Assembly: GCA_014728215.1 (NCBI GenBank)
Contig: WJLZ01000126.1
Span: 1 to 64,000, forward strand
DNA length: 64,000 nucleotides
Reading direction: 5' to 3'
Source: Chitinivibrionales bacterium
GTDB taxonomy: Bacteria; Fibrobacterota; Chitinivibrionia; Chitinivibrionales; WJKA01
The notes below the pieces were generated by a model. The model was not told where the DNA came from, searched no databases, and worked only from the letters and a program-made list of their open reading frames with translations. The first letter of the stretch is position 1. Each line of letters opens with the position of its first letter. The position numbers were made by a program, and so were the translations under genes. This document shows positions 1 through 9,470 of the stretch, in pieces.

Positions 1-142
1 TGCCGAGTATGCCCTTGCAAAAGTGGTAAGCCTGATGGGTACGTCGCATGAAGAACGGGCTATTCAGAAGGAACGGGAAAAGGCCGAAGAACTCGATGAT
101 GAAATCAAGAAACTTCAGGAAGAACTCCAGGAAATAGAGTAA
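1..142 (+). CDS. C-terminal end of an unidentified coiled-coil protein (partial)
   Basis: The reading frame is open from the left edge to TAA at 140-142 and encodes about 46 residues. The last 30 residues are rich in Glu, Lys and Leu in heptad-like order (EREKAEELDDEIKKLQ), so this is the tail of a protein ending in a coiled coil. The rest lies outside the window and the family cannot be named. A terminator follows directly, so the gene closes its transcript. Confidence 0.6.
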   Translation, partial: AEYALAKVVSLMGTSHEERAIQKEREKAEELDDEIKKLQEELQEIE

Positions 143-160
143 AAAACGCTCTCCCATAAA

Positions 161-208
161 AAACACCTGTCACACCGCATATCAGCGGATGGGACAGGTG
201 TTTTTTTT
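161..208 (+). terminator. Rho-independent terminator
   Basis: AAACACCTGTC at 161-171 pairs with GACAGGTGTTT ending near 203, around a loop of about 22 bases that can itself fold, and is followed by an eight-T run. It sits 18 bases after the stop of the partial coiled-coil gene. Confidence 0.85.
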
Positions 209-291
209 ATGTTTTATCTCCCCTATTCCGCCTTTAGAGGTACATTGTTGTATTTTTATTAGCATCGAACAGTTTTTTATACATTCGAGAC

Positions 292-1146
292 ATGGTAATG
301 AGTTCTATTCGAGTGAAGTTGCTTCACGGCTGGCCCGAAAGCCGGGAAACAATGCTCAAAAAATTCAGGAAAATGACCCGGGATGGTAATTCATGGAATG
401 ATATTATTCTCTGTGACCATGATCCCGATTATTATGTAATCCTCAATTATCCGCAGGATGAGTATTACGATCCCGACCGGACACTGATATTCCAGATGGA
501 ACCCGAACCCCTGAGAAAAGAATGGGGTGAATTCTATCGTCCCGACAAGAAAAATTTTCTCTATGTCTTCGATGTGGAATCGCACCGGAACGTATTCGAC
601 TGGTGGCTGAGCAGCGATTACAAGGGCCTGAAAAAGGCCCGGATAGTCAAATCAAAGACACTTTCAACCGTGACATCGAACAAAACATGGCCCCAATTAC
701 CGGGACATACCAAACGGCTGCAATTTCTTGAATACCTGAAATCAAAAATCCGGATCGATCACTTCGGATTCGGGTTTCAGGAACTCCATGATAAAGAAAC
801 CGGGATGTTTCCCTATAAATATACCATTGCAGCCGAGAATTGCATCGAACGTAATTATTTTACCGAAAAACTGCTCGATTCGGTGCTTGCTGAATGCCTC
901 TGTTTTTACTGGGGCTGTCCGAATGTTGCCGATTTTATCGATGACCGGGTTTTTATCAGAATCGATATTGATGATTATGAAAAAAGTACGGCCATAATTC
1001 AAAAGAGTATACAAAACAAGGAATGGGAAAATCGGATTGACGCTATTCGACAGGAGAAAGTTCGTGTTTTAGATGAACTGTCCTTTTTTCCCACACTGGA
1101 GCAGGTGTTGAAAATGCCTGAAATACAACAGCGTACAGGGGTATAA
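292..1146 (+). CDS. Glycosyltransferase family 10 (alpha-1,3-fucosyltransferase-like) protein
   Basis: A 284-residue protein without a signal peptide or membrane segment. Residues about 176-215 carry the GT10 C-terminal signature: KYTIAAENC, then TEKLLDSVLAE and YWGCPN, which in this family bind the GDP-sugar donor. The likely reaction is transfer of fucose (or a related GDP-sugar) to a glycan acceptor in the cytoplasm. It is followed after two bases by a radical SAM gene, so the two are probably co-transcribed. The start is uncertain: ATG at 292 and ATG at 298 are both possible and neither has a strong Shine-Dalgarno. The family call is firm, but the acceptor and the exact linkage cannot be read from the sequence. 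Confidence 0.8.
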   Translation: MVMSSIRVKLLHGWPESRETMLKKFRKMTRDGNSWNDIILCDHDPDYYVILNYPQDEYYDPDRTLIFQMEPEPLRKEWGEFYRPDKKNFLYVFDVESHRNVFDWWLSSDYKGLKKARIVKSKTLSTVTSNKTWPQLPGHTKRLQFLEYLKSKIRIDHFGFGFQELHDKETGMFPYKYTIAAENCIERNYFTEKLLDSVLAECLCFYWGCPNVADFIDDRVFIRIDIDDYEKSTAIIQKSIQNKEWENRIDAIRQEKVRVLDELSFFPTLEQVLKMPEIQQRTGV

Positions 1147-1148
1147 GC

Positions 1149-1955
1149 GTGTTACCGAAAAATGTTTGCAATGATAAACTTTCCCGGATGGCAGCCGGAT
1201 CCCGTGGTCCGGTTTCTTCAGAAAACCTTCTCCTCCCCGACTCTGTGGAGATTGAAACCGATTCACGATGTAATCGGTCATGCCCCTATTGTCCTTCAAA
1301 CAAAAAAGAATTCGACCGGGGTAGCGGAACTCTTCCCGAAGAGGTATTCGATAAAATTCTCGCCGACCTTGCAGCATATAACTACAGTGGTATTATCCGC
1401 CCTCACCTTTTCAATGAACCGCTTATGGACCTCCGTCTTGTCGATTTCATGAAACGCATAAAAAAGGTTCTTCCAAAGGTTGATATCGAAATACTCTCCA
1501 ATGGCGATCTCCTCGATATCGAGACCTATACGGCCCTTGTCGATGCCGACATTAAAGTAATCCGTGTCACCCAGCATGGAAAGCGGCCTACAAAAATTTT
1601 CAATGATCTTCTTGAGTATCTCTTTAAAAATATCGATGTTGAAAACCGGATGAGATACCGGATATTTTCCCGCGAAACCCCTCTTGCCAACCGGGGCGGC
1701 CTGGTCGAACCCGATGTCTTGAATGTGAACCCTCAGGCCCAATGCGATTGGCCGATGGATAACATGGCGATCAATTTCAAAGGCCATGTTCTCCTCTGCT
1801 GCAACGACTTTATGGGGCACCATGTCTTCGGGAATGCCGCAACCGAAAATATTATCGATATCTGGAACAGCGAAAAATTCAAATCGATCCGCACACGACT
1901 TCGCAACGGCGATCTTTTCATGGAAATATGCAGAAAATGCCAGGGTATCGAATAA
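1149..1955 (+). CDS. Radical SAM/SPASM domain protein
   Basis: 268 residues, with a GTG start two bases after the preceding stop. The CxxxCxxC motif for the SAM-binding 4Fe-4S cluster is C41-C45-C48 (CNRSCPYC). The C-terminal part has the SPASM cysteine pattern: a Cys before DWP, a CC pair in the LLCC stretch, and a final CRKC. SPASM proteins use auxiliary Fe-S clusters to modify peptides or other substrates, and some are maturases. The neighbouring GT10 gene hints at glycan or glycoconjugate modification, but no peptide substrate gene is visible beside it. The substrate is unknown. Confidence 0.8.
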   Translation: MLPKNVCNDKLSRMAAGSRGPVSSENLLLPDSVEIETDSRCNRSCPYCPSNKKEFDRGSGTLPEEVFDKILADLAAYNYSGIIRPHLFNEPLMDLRLVDFMKRIKKVLPKVDIEILSNGDLLDIETYTALVDADIKVIRVTQHGKRPTKIFNDLLEYLFKNIDVENRMRYRIFSRETPLANRGGLVEPDVLNVNPQAQCDWPMDNMAINFKGHVLLCCNDFMGHHVFGNAATENIIDIWNSEKFKSIRTRLRNGDLFMEICRKCQGIE

Positions 1956-2030
1956 ATATATTATTTTAGACCCTTAATTTTTTCACCAACACCTGCACAT
2001 TATAAATAGCGGATTGAAGGGGATTTACCT

Positions 2031-5000
2031 ATGGCAAACAACAGCAACGGCGTCACAAAAACATGCCTCAACGGTTACTGGGACATACTTCCCGACTACG
2101 GCACTCTCAGCAGTGATACGGTTCCTGAAGAAGGTTGGATTTCCGATACCTATCTCGTGCCTTCTTTCTGGACAAAATCGACCGCCATGGTCCGGAAAAA
2201 GGGCGAAACCTATTACCGTCCCATGTCCATCGACAAAATAACCGATAACGAAGAGTGGGAGTTTCTCTTCGATGCATTCCGCTATCCACTCAAATGGTCG
2301 ACAACCCGGAAAGGATGGGTCCGTCGCTCCATTGATATCAAGCAGATCACTCCGGACAAACGGTATTTTTTGCTCTTCGAAGCTGTTATGCCCCATTCCC
2401 ATCTTTTCCTGAACGGTAAAAAGATCTGTTCTCATCACGATTGTGCACTACCGCTGGAAATCGATGTAACCGAGCATCTGAAGACCGGGACCAACGAAGT
2501 AGCGCTGTATATCGACGACTATCCCCGCAATCATAACAACCGCTTTCTTACTCCTGTCGGCACCGCATTTACCGTCTCCAATTCGGGAATATGGCAGGAT
2601 GTGTATCTGATCGAACGGAGCGATCTGTATGTTTCCGATATCACAATTCGTCCATCGGTACGAAACAGCGAACTTACCGCCGTTTTTGAAATAACCAACA
2701 GTTCTCAGAAGGAGCGTACCGTCACGGTCGCCCCCGATATTATCAGATGGGACAAGCATAACGATCCTTATACAAAGGAAAAAGTCCTTTCGCTTCCCTC
2801 AAAAGAGCTTACCCTCGCTCCCAACTCAACCGAATGTATCGAGTGCAGCATGAAATGGGAGGATCCGGAACTCTGGTCGCCGGGCAATCCGGTCTTGTAT
2901 CAGATACGAACTTCGGTTGAAGAACGTGGCCGGACGCTCGAAACCACTCTCGAACGGTTCGGGTTCCGGGAGATCTGGATCGAGGGCCACAAGCTGATTC
3001 TCAACGGCTCTCCGGTTCACCTCTTTTCCGATTGGGGCCACAAGCTTGCACCTTTCTGGCTTACCGAAGCCTGGGTCCGTAAATGGTTCGGCATGATCCA
3101 TGACGCCAACATGAATCACAGCCGTCTCCATAATGCACCCCATCCACGGATGTATCTGGACCTGGCTGATGAGGAAGGGATTCTAATTACCGCCGAATCG
3201 CTCATTACCGGATCGGGAAAAATCCTTGCCTCCGAATCTCCCGAGTTCTGGGAAGCAGCACGGAAACATCTGAAAGATTTTATCCGCCGTGATAAAAATC
3301 ATCCCTCCATCCTTCTGTGGAGCTATGAAAACGAGATGCGCTGGAATGAAGACCTGAAAGGAGAATGCCGGGGTGGTGAGAGCGATCTTCTGCTCAAAGA
3401 ACCTCCCCGTTTGCAGCAGATGATTCATGAACTCGACCCGACGCGTATTGCTTACCCTGATGGTGATACTACCATATGGAATGAGGGGAAACAGCCGATC
3501 ATTTCCCGTCACTACGGAAAAGCATGTTCGGGACTGGGATGGTGGCATCGTGAGCAGCCCCTTCTCTCCTCGGAAATGAGCTGGTATCATATGGCGGGTC
3601 CCCACAATGTGTTCAATCTCGGCGGTGATAAAGCCTATGCCGATTTTCATACTGTCGATGATTGGGGTGGACTCGATACCCAGCTTATTGTCGAGGCCGG
3701 ACGGACCTTGGGAGTCTCCTGCTTTGGACCCTGGAATGTCTCCTGTGTCTGTAATCTCCGTATGGAAAAGGAACCGATCGAACTCCACTACGATGATCTC
3801 TCCGCACCGGGGACAAAACCTCTGTATGTTGAAGCTCATTCTTCCGAATTCAGCTTCTGGAAAGACGGAAAAGGATATACGCCTCATCATTCTTTCGGAC
3901 GTCAGGTATCGGCGTTCCGTCCCTTTGCAGCGATCGATCTTTCGCTCAACTCTCAATACTATCTGGGAGATACTTTTGAGCGGGAGATTCACCTGGTCAA
4001 CGATACGGATCACGATATTGCCGGCGGTCTCTCGGTGACCCTCGAAAAAGACGGCGTCCAGAAACACGGGATGGCGTGCACAATCGAAATCCCCCGGGGA
4101 GAAGTGGTCGCCGAAAAGTGCACCATGAAAATTCCGGAGAAATGGGAAGCCGGAACCTACACCTACAAAGTTGCCTTTACGAGCAACGGCGCCGCTCTCG
4201 AAATATGGGACCGTCAAATAACATTTGCATCCGGAAAGGATTTTCCTGCAGTGGATACCGCTTCAATCACTGCAAAGAAAATCGGGCTCCATAAAGCCGA
4301 TTATCTTCACGACCTGTTCACCGCCGCGGGAATCTCCTTTGTCACTCTGGAAGAGATAAGTGAGAATTCTCTCAGGGAATGCGACATTGCGGTTTTAGGA
4401 AAAAACTGCGTTGTCCCCGAATCTTCACAGAATACAATAATCGACAATTTTATCTCCCGGGGCGGAAGGATTATCCTGTTGGAGCAGGAATGCTCGCTGT
4501 TCCCGTCGCTGACTCTCGAGCATGCACAGGTGCTTTCGGCCTTTCCCAGGGCCTATGATCATCCCGTCCTTAATGGGTTCTCGCCTTCCGATTTCGAACA
4601 TTGGGGTGAAGACCCCTATGCATCACTGCTTTCGGATTCTTTCGTGGCCCAAATCATGTATCGCAAAGATGATTTACGTTCCATCCTGCCGATTATCGAT
4701 TCCGGTGAGGGACGCTGGGGTGAAGGTGGCATCTATCATACACCGCTTTTCGAGTATACTCAGGGCAAGGGGTGTCTTTTGGCCTGTCAACTTCGGATCA
4801 GCGATAAATTCAGGACAATTCCTGCCGCGGCCAGGCTCATGATGAAACTGCTGGAATATGCAGCAGCCTATGTCCGGCCCGAAGACGCCTCTCCTGTTCT
4901 TGTTGCCGACGGCTCGAGCGATAGTGATATTACCCGTGCGGTCGAGCATGCGCGCAGTGGAGGAAATGCAATTATCGAGTCATTGACGCCAAAGGCATGC

Positions 5001-6053
5001 GAAAAGCTCAACAGCTCCGCCGGGACCTCACTTTCGCTGAAAAAGATCGATGAAATCTATCAGGCTGTACGGGTCGCGGATGCCCCTGTGTTGAGCGGTG
5101 TTTCCAATGAGGACATCTGCTGTATTGAAACCTGGACCTATGCCCCACCCAGCACGGAAAATTTTGTCATTGGCGACTGGTTCCTCGATCATACCGACGG
5201 CCTCGAACCGCTCTTGGCAACGCCAACACAATCCTGTTTAAAAGAACTGATGGTATACAATGGTAAAAAGGAGCGAGTCAGAGCCCATACCCTGTCCCGG
5301 TTTCTCTACGATGAAAAACCGGAAGAAGCCGTTGTGCTGGGCCGTATACCGGTGGAAGCGGGCCATATCTATATTAATCAGTTTGCCCCGCCCCTCGAAA
5401 AACGGGACCGGTTCAGACGATTGAAAAACCGTCTTGCGGCAAATCTCGGAGCAGATACCGGTCAAAGCCCGCTCTCCGGGACAATCTGTGCCAATGCCGG
5501 TGGTAAATCCCCCGGCTATCCTGGAGAAGTTCAGATTCTGACCATTCCGGTCGATCAAGCACTGGAAAAGGACATGCGCCGCTGCTGCCGCATTACCGGA
5601 GAAGGATGCCCGAACAAGTCTATCCTGAACATCGACGGGTGGAAGATTATCCCGAGTGATGGTGGAACTGTCGCTCCGGGTGTCGGTTCTCCGCTCTATG
5701 TCTACTATCAGGTTTTTTCTCCTATCAATCGGATGACTCCCGAATATCTTGAGCCGGACCCGAAACTGCTTTCCAATCTCGCCTGCAAAGGCAGCGGAAC
5801 CATGACACTTTTTGTTAACGGCGCCGAACACGGAACGCAAAGGCTTACCACGGAAGAATCACTTTTTGACGGTATTCCCCTGATTCAGCGGTTCAACCAG
5901 ATACTTATCAAGTGGGAGCCCGAAAGCAACAATTCGACCCTCGCCATGCAATGGCGCACCTGGAACGGCGCCCCCGAAAGTGAATTCAATTTCACCGCAC
6001 TCAAAGAACGGAATTATATCTTTCCGGGTGGCAACAAACGGGAAGGGTATTAA
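2031..6053 (+). CDS. Very long glycoside hydrolase family 2 protein
   Basis: 1340 residues. The N-terminal third has the GH2 sugar-binding jelly roll and Ig-like sandwich. A TIM-barrel region follows with the family acid/base in SYENEM (N434-E435) and a likely nucleophile Glu at about residue 515 (LLSSEMSW). The C-terminal half is extra compared with usual 600-1000-residue GH2 enzymes. It includes a stretch around residues 740-830 that looks like a glutamine-amidotransferase-type alpha/beta fold (IGLHKADYLHDLF, RGGRIILLEQE). There is no signal peptide, so it is probably cytoplasmic. GH2 covers beta-galactosidase, beta-glucuronidase and beta-mannosidase, and the specificity cannot be assigned. 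An AAGGGGA element lies 10 bases before the ATG. Confidence 0.85.
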   Translation: MANNSNGVTKTCLNGYWDILPDYGTLSSDTVPEEGWISDTYLVPSFWTKSTAMVRKKGETYYRPMSIDKITDNEEWEFLFDAFRYPLKWSTTRKGWVRRSIDIKQITPDKRYFLLFEAVMPHSHLFLNGKKICSHHDCALPLEIDVTEHLKTGTNEVALYIDDYPRNHNNRFLTPVGTAFTVSNSGIWQDVYLIERSDLYVSDITIRPSVRNSELTAVFEITNSSQKERTVTVAPDIIRWDKHNDPYTKEKVLSLPSKELTLAPNSTECIECSMKWEDPELWSPGNPVLYQIRTSVEERGRTLETTLERFGFREIWIEGHKLILNGSPVHLFSDWGHKLAPFWLTEAWVRKWFGMIHDANMNHSRLHNAPHPRMYLDLADEEGILITAESLITGSGKILASESPEFWEAARKHLKDFIRRDKNHPSILLWSYENEMRWNEDLKGECRGGESDLLLKEPPRLQQMIHELDPTRIAYPDGDTTIWNEGKQPIISRHYGKACSGLGWWHREQPLLSSEMSWYHMAGPHNVFNLGGDKAYADFHTVDDWGGLDTQLIVEAGRTLGVSCFGPWNVSCVCNLRMEKEPIELHYDDLSAPGTKPLYVEAHSSEFSFWKDGKGYTPHHSFGRQVSAFRPFAAIDLSLNSQYYLGDTFEREIHLVNDTDHDIAGGLSVTLEKDGVQKHGMACTIEIPRGEVVAEKCTMKIPEKWEAGTYTYKVAFTSNGAALEIWDRQITFASGKDFPAVDTASITAKKIGLHKADYLHDLFTAAGISFVTLEEISENSLRECDIAVLGKNCVVPESSQNTIIDNFISRGGRIILLEQECSLFPSLTLEHAQVLSAFPRAYDHPVLNGFSPSDFEHWGEDPYASLLSDSFVAQIMYRKDDLRSILPIIDSGEGRWGEGGIYHTPLFEYTQGKGCLLACQLRISDKFRTIPAAARLMMKLLEYAAAYVRPEDASPVLVADGSSDSDITRAVEHARSGGNAIIESLTPKACEKLNSSAGTSLSLKKIDEIYQAVRVADAPVLSGVSNEDICCIETWTYAPPSTENFVIGDWFLDHTDGLEPLLATPTQSCLKELMVYNGKKERVRAHTLSRFLYDEKPEEAVVLGRIPVEAGHIYINQFAPPLEKRDRFRRLKNRLAANLGADTGQSPLSGTICANAGGKSPGYPGEVQILTIPVDQALEKDMRRCCRITGEGCPNKSILNIDGWKIIPSDGGTVAPGVGSPLYVYYQVFSPINRMTPEYLEPDPKLLSNLACKGSGTMTLFVNGAEHGTQRLTTEESLFDGIPLIQRFNQILIKWEPESNNSTLAMQWRTWNGAPESEFNFTALKERNYIFPGGNKREGY

Positions 6054-6147
6054 GCCGAGTGCACGAACATACGAGCGCACGAACGTATGAGGGGTTAGTA
6101 AGCGATCGATATGCCGCAGCCCGACCGTGAGGGAGGGCTTAAGTACG

Positions 6148-6175
6148 AAGGCCGGTGGTCCGACCACCGGCCTTT
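6148..6175. terminator. Bidirectional hairpin between convergent GH2 and GH3 genes
   Basis: A perfect 12-bp stem (AAGGCCGGTGGT with ACCACCGGCCTT) and a 3-base loop lie between two convergent genes. The T tracts are short, so termination strength is uncertain. Just upstream, 6059-6090 holds two imperfect 16-base direct repeats built on GCACGAACATACGA. Confidence 0.7.
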
Positions 6176-6263
6176 ACGAATCTTTACTCTGCCGATCCTG
6201 CCGAAATGTCAAACCATTTAAGGTTCACCATTCGACACTTCAACTTTCAACGCTCCCTCTACC

Positions 6264-7895
6264 CTAAACTTCACAGTCAAAAATTCCTTCCAGACTCACC
6301 GGGCTCTTTCCTTTGGCTTCACACTCGCCAAGCCAGAGCTGAACCGCGGCTCGCTGGTTTTCAGGAAGATTGCTGAATACATTGATATAGTTCGAAAGGT
6401 TGGGTAATTCCCAGATAGTATAGGGATTACAGAAAGAAGTGAATACCACCTGCGGATGTTCGGTCCACCATGCACGCCAGAATGATTCGACCAGTTCGCT
6501 GACCATGCGGGTGGAACCGTAACGGGGCGGAACATTAAAATTCACAAAGACCGCTTTGTAATCATGCATGATTTCCCGGATTTTATCGCCGTGAAACGGT
6601 GTTGTCTTATAATCTACTTTAAAACCTCGTTTTTCGAGTTCTTCACGAACAACCGGGAGGCTCTGAACAAATTCACGAAGGGTACCGAGAAACTGAACAT
6701 CAACACACAGGACCTTGTCACCCTTTTCGAGTTTGACCGGAATAGTGCCGTCGTTACGGACAATGCTCATGCAGTTTTCGGCGATCTGCACCGGCAGTTT
6801 CCTGAATTTCTTTTTATCCTCATCGGTAACGGTCTGTTCCATGCTGCCGTCAAAGAGGCCGACCCGTTCCTTGACATTAAGAATGCGGCGGCATGCATCG
6901 GTAAGACGGTCTTCATCCACAATACCCCGTTCGATACATTCCATAAGCCACGGATAGTCTTCATCGCGGCCACCGAGAATGATATCGGCACCTGCAGCAA
7001 CGGCCCGGGCAACCCGTTCATTGATCGGGTAATGGGCCGAAAAACCGATCATGCGGATAGCATCGGTAACAACGACTCCCTCAAAGCCAAGCTCGCCTTT
7101 GAGGAAATCGGTGGTGATTTTTTTACTGAGCGTCGTAGGCCAGTAGCCGATATTCCTGTTGGTATCCGAATCAATCGCGGGAAAGGCCATATGAGCGGTC
7201 ATGATTGTCAGCACGCCCTCCTCAATTACCTGCTGATAAACATAACCGTAGGTTTTATACCATTCATCCAGCGAAAGCGAGTGCACCGATGTGGCCACAT
7301 GAGGCTCCCGGGCATCAACACCATCACCGGGAAAATGCTTTGCCGTGGCGGCCATTCCATGTTCCTGCATGCCGCGAATAAAAGCCCGGGTGAGAGCCGC
7401 AACCCGATCGGGTTTTTCACCGAAAGGTCGGGCATAGCACATTGGATTCATGTGGTTCATACTGAGATCCACCACCGGAGCGAGGTTCCAGTGATGACCA
7501 TGCATACGCCCCTCTTTTGCCGTAGCAACACCGCATTCATAACAGACTTCCTCGGAATCCAGTGCTCCCCATGCCATGGGCCAGGGAAGTGATGTTGCAT
7601 TCTGCTGGATCCGTGCGCCCGCCCCAAGCTCAAGATCACTGCACTGCATAATCGGAATCGGATGGTCCTTCGCAAAATCATCGAAAACCTTCTTGACCTC
7701 CAGAAACCGCTCCGCACTCTCCGCGCCATTATACACATTCCCCATGTGGTACTTCTCAAGCATGGCAACAAGGTCGTCAGAGGACATTTTTTCAATCCAG
7801 GGACATAGCACCTGGCCGGCTTTTTCTTCCAGACTCATGCCCGAAAGAATCTTCTCGAGCTCCTTTTCCCGCTCTTCAGAAATTGGTTTCAGCAC
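6264..7895 (-). CDS. Glycoside hydrolase family 3 (beta-N-acetylhexosaminidase/beta-glucosidase-like)
   Basis: 543 residues, cytoplasmic by lack of a signal peptide. The GH3 N-terminal barrel is complete. KHFPGDG lies at 186-192 with a following His199 in REPHV, resembling the Asp/His loop of NagZ-type enzymes, and the nucleophile Asp is D278 in VVVTDAI. A shorter C-terminal alpha/beta domain follows. It hydrolyses a terminal beta-linked sugar. The loop favours N-acetylglucosaminidase-like or phosphorylase-like chemistry over classical beta-glucosidase, but this is inference. A GAAAGGAGCAG element precedes the ATG. It faces the GH2 gene and shares its terminator region. Confidence 0.85.
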   Translation of the reverse strand: MLKPISEEREKELEKILSGMSLEEKAGQVLCPWIEKMSSDDLVAMLEKYHMGNVYNGAESAERFLEVKKVFDDFAKDHPIPIMQCSDLELGAGARIQQNATSLPWPMAWGALDSEEVCYECGVATAKEGRMHGHHWNLAPVVDLSMNHMNPMCYARPFGEKPDRVAALTRAFIRGMQEHGMAATAKHFPGDGVDAREPHVATSVHSLSLDEWYKTYGYVYQQVIEEGVLTIMTAHMAFPAIDSDTNRNIGYWPTTLSKKITTDFLKGELGFEGVVVTDAIRMIGFSAHYPINERVARAVAAGADIILGGRDEDYPWLMECIERGIVDEDRLTDACRRILNVKERVGLFDGSMEQTVTDEDKKKFRKLPVQIAENCMSIVRNDGTIPVKLEKGDKVLCVDVQFLGTLREFVQSLPVVREELEKRGFKVDYKTTPFHGDKIREIMHDYKAVFVNFNVPPRYGSTRMVSELVESFWRAWWTEHPQVVFTSFCNPYTIWELPNLSNYINVFSNLPENQRAAVQLWLGECEAKGKSPVSLEGIFDCEV

Positions 7896-8107
7896 AATCT
7901 GCTCCTTTCATTAGTAGTATACTGTCGTATCACAAAAATGAGTTTTCGGGGCAAAGAAAATAGAAATTACCTTTTCAGAAATCAAATTTATTGCCGATGC
8001 TGAGAGTGAAAGTGGAGTGTGGAAGTACTCGAGTACTGGAATAATCGCTCTTGGTTCCGGCCAGGTATGGAAGGGAGCTGATGGGAATTTACGGCCGGTT
8101 TATACGG

Positions 8108-8806
8108 TCAGTGGTGCTTAAAAGAGGCGCGCAATTCCGGTCGCTTAAACACGATACTGCGCACATATTCCCCATACCGTGAACGAAACGCTTCCCGTCT
8201 TCGATCATAGTCCCGGGCCGGATCGATCACCCGGGGATCATCAGGCACCTTCGTGCGAACATGATCTTTTGACACCTGAGCGATGCATCGCTCAAGCCTG
8301 ATGGCGTCAAAAGGCCTATCGAAATGATCACATATTTTGGGGAATTCCGTTTCGGGGTTTTTGCGCAGCCTGTCGAAGCAAAGGATGGTTTTCTTTTTTG
8401 TAAAATCTTCATCGAGCAGCCATTTATTTAGATGGCGGCCATAAAATGCAGCCCGTTCTTCGATCACCCCAAAATCGGTGGAATCTTCTTTATAATACCG
8501 CAAATAGGAAAAAATCGTATCCACCGGGTTGCGATACAGATACAACACGTTCCTGCGCTGGATATCGAGTTCGAGATCGTGGGTATGGAGCGCGAGAAAA
8601 TGCCTTTTATCATGAAAAAAGAAAATCCGTGTGAGCAGGGGACGTTCGAAATAGAGTTCCATCACCATTCTCAGCCAGTGACTGCCCGTGCGGGGAAAAC
8701 TTACCAGAAAAGGAGCATGGGGGTCGGCAACGAAACTGTCAACAATTTCCTTTTTGTAATATAATGAGACCGATGGTTTATTACTGCGCGGGCTCATGAA
8801 TTTCAC
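8108..8806 (-). CDS. Sulfotransferase-family protein
   Basis: 232 residues. FPRTGSHWLRM at 37-47 is the PAPS 5'-phosphosulfate-binding loop of cytosolic-type sulfotransferases, and YLYRNPVD further on matches the 3'-phosphate-binding region. It should transfer sulfate from PAPS to a hydroxyl or amine on a small molecule, glycan or lipid. The GTG start at 8806 has AAGG six bases upstream and overlaps the previous gene by 26 bases; the ATG at 8797 is the alternative. It is the last gene of the five-gene operon 8108-12094. The acceptor is unknown. Confidence 0.75.
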   Translation of the reverse strand: MKFMSPRSNKPSVSLYYKKEIVDSFVADPHAPFLVSFPRTGSHWLRMVMELYFERPLLTRIFFFHDKRHFLALHTHDLELDIQRRNVLYLYRNPVDTIFSYLRYYKEDSTDFGVIEERAAFYGRHLNKWLLDEDFTKKKTILCFDRLRKNPETEFPKICDHFDRPFDAIRLERCIAQVSKDHVRTKVPDDPRVIDPARDYDRRREAFRSRYGEYVRSIVFKRPELRASFKHH

Positions 8807-9470
8807 TTCGCACCTTTTCTTTTATTCTTTTTGGAATGAACAGTTCCCTTTTCGCTCCGAATGAAAGCAACCCCCAGCCTCGCAATGGATGATGCGGCGA
8901 CGTTTTATCCCGGTAGTTCGGGTAGTAGAGCGAATAGCTCCGGGATGAATCGAGGGCATCGTGGATATATTCAAAGGAACACACCTGGCCATTATACTGA
9001 TCATACCCGAACCATTCCATACCGGGAACCTTGAAATCATCAATGAAAGCATGGCCGGTTTTGAAATGATTGGTTATAAATTCAATTTCCTTTTTCAGGG
9101 GCCACTCGAATCCGTTTCCATGAGCATCGAGCCAGAAGATGGTCTCCTGGCTAAAGAGTTCGGTATGATCGCGGCGCAGGCGCTGCATGAAATTCTGCGA
9201 ACTTTCGCAAAAGAGCATGACATTACCGAGTTCCTCCCGGGCAATACTCCGGGCAGCCTCATTGCAAGCCACCGGATCGGCCTCACAGGAGTAGCAGTGC
9301 ACATGGGGATAGGTTCGGGCAACATAGGCCAGCGTTGAGCCGATATTGGCGCCGGTTTCAATGAAAACTTCTGCTTTTTTCAAAACACTGTCGGCACAGG
9401 CAAGAAGATAGCTGTCGCCGTGAAATCCAAGTGTATAAAACTCAGTTATCGTTCGATTTTCATGCGTCAT
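8781..9470 (-). CDS. Class I SAM-methyltransferase-like (FkbM-like fold) protein
   Basis: 229 residues. FIETGANIGSTLAYVAR near residues 36-52 resembles the glycine-rich SAM-binding loop of class I methyltransferases, with an acidic CEAD at the end of the next strand. The middle holds WLDAHG and FIDDF, a pattern also found in putative O-methyltransferases acting on saccharides. It overlaps the upstream methyltransferase gene by 11 bases and the downstream sulfotransferase gene by 26. The specific reaction is unknown, and it might also be a non-catalytic Rossmann protein. Confidence 0.6.
   Translation of the reverse strand: MTHENRTITEFYTLGFHGDSYLLACADSVLKKAEVFIETGANIGSTLAYVARTYPHVHCYSCEADPVACNEAARSIAREELGNVMLFCESSQNFMQRLRRDHTELFSQETIFWLDAHGNGFEWPLKKEIEFITNHFKTGHAFIDDFKVPGMEWFGYDQYNGQVCSFEYIHDALDSSRSYSLYYPNYRDKTSPHHPLRGWGLLSFGAKRELFIPKRIKEKVRSEIHEPAQ

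Noticed and set aside
3183-4217. 344-codon open frame antisense to the GH2 gene
   Set aside because: It mirrors a gene with clear GH2 motifs, has no ribosome site and no recognisable domain.
6564-7592. 342-codon frame antisense to the GH3 gene
   Set aside because: Shadow of the conserved GH3 reading frame; composition reflects its codon pattern.
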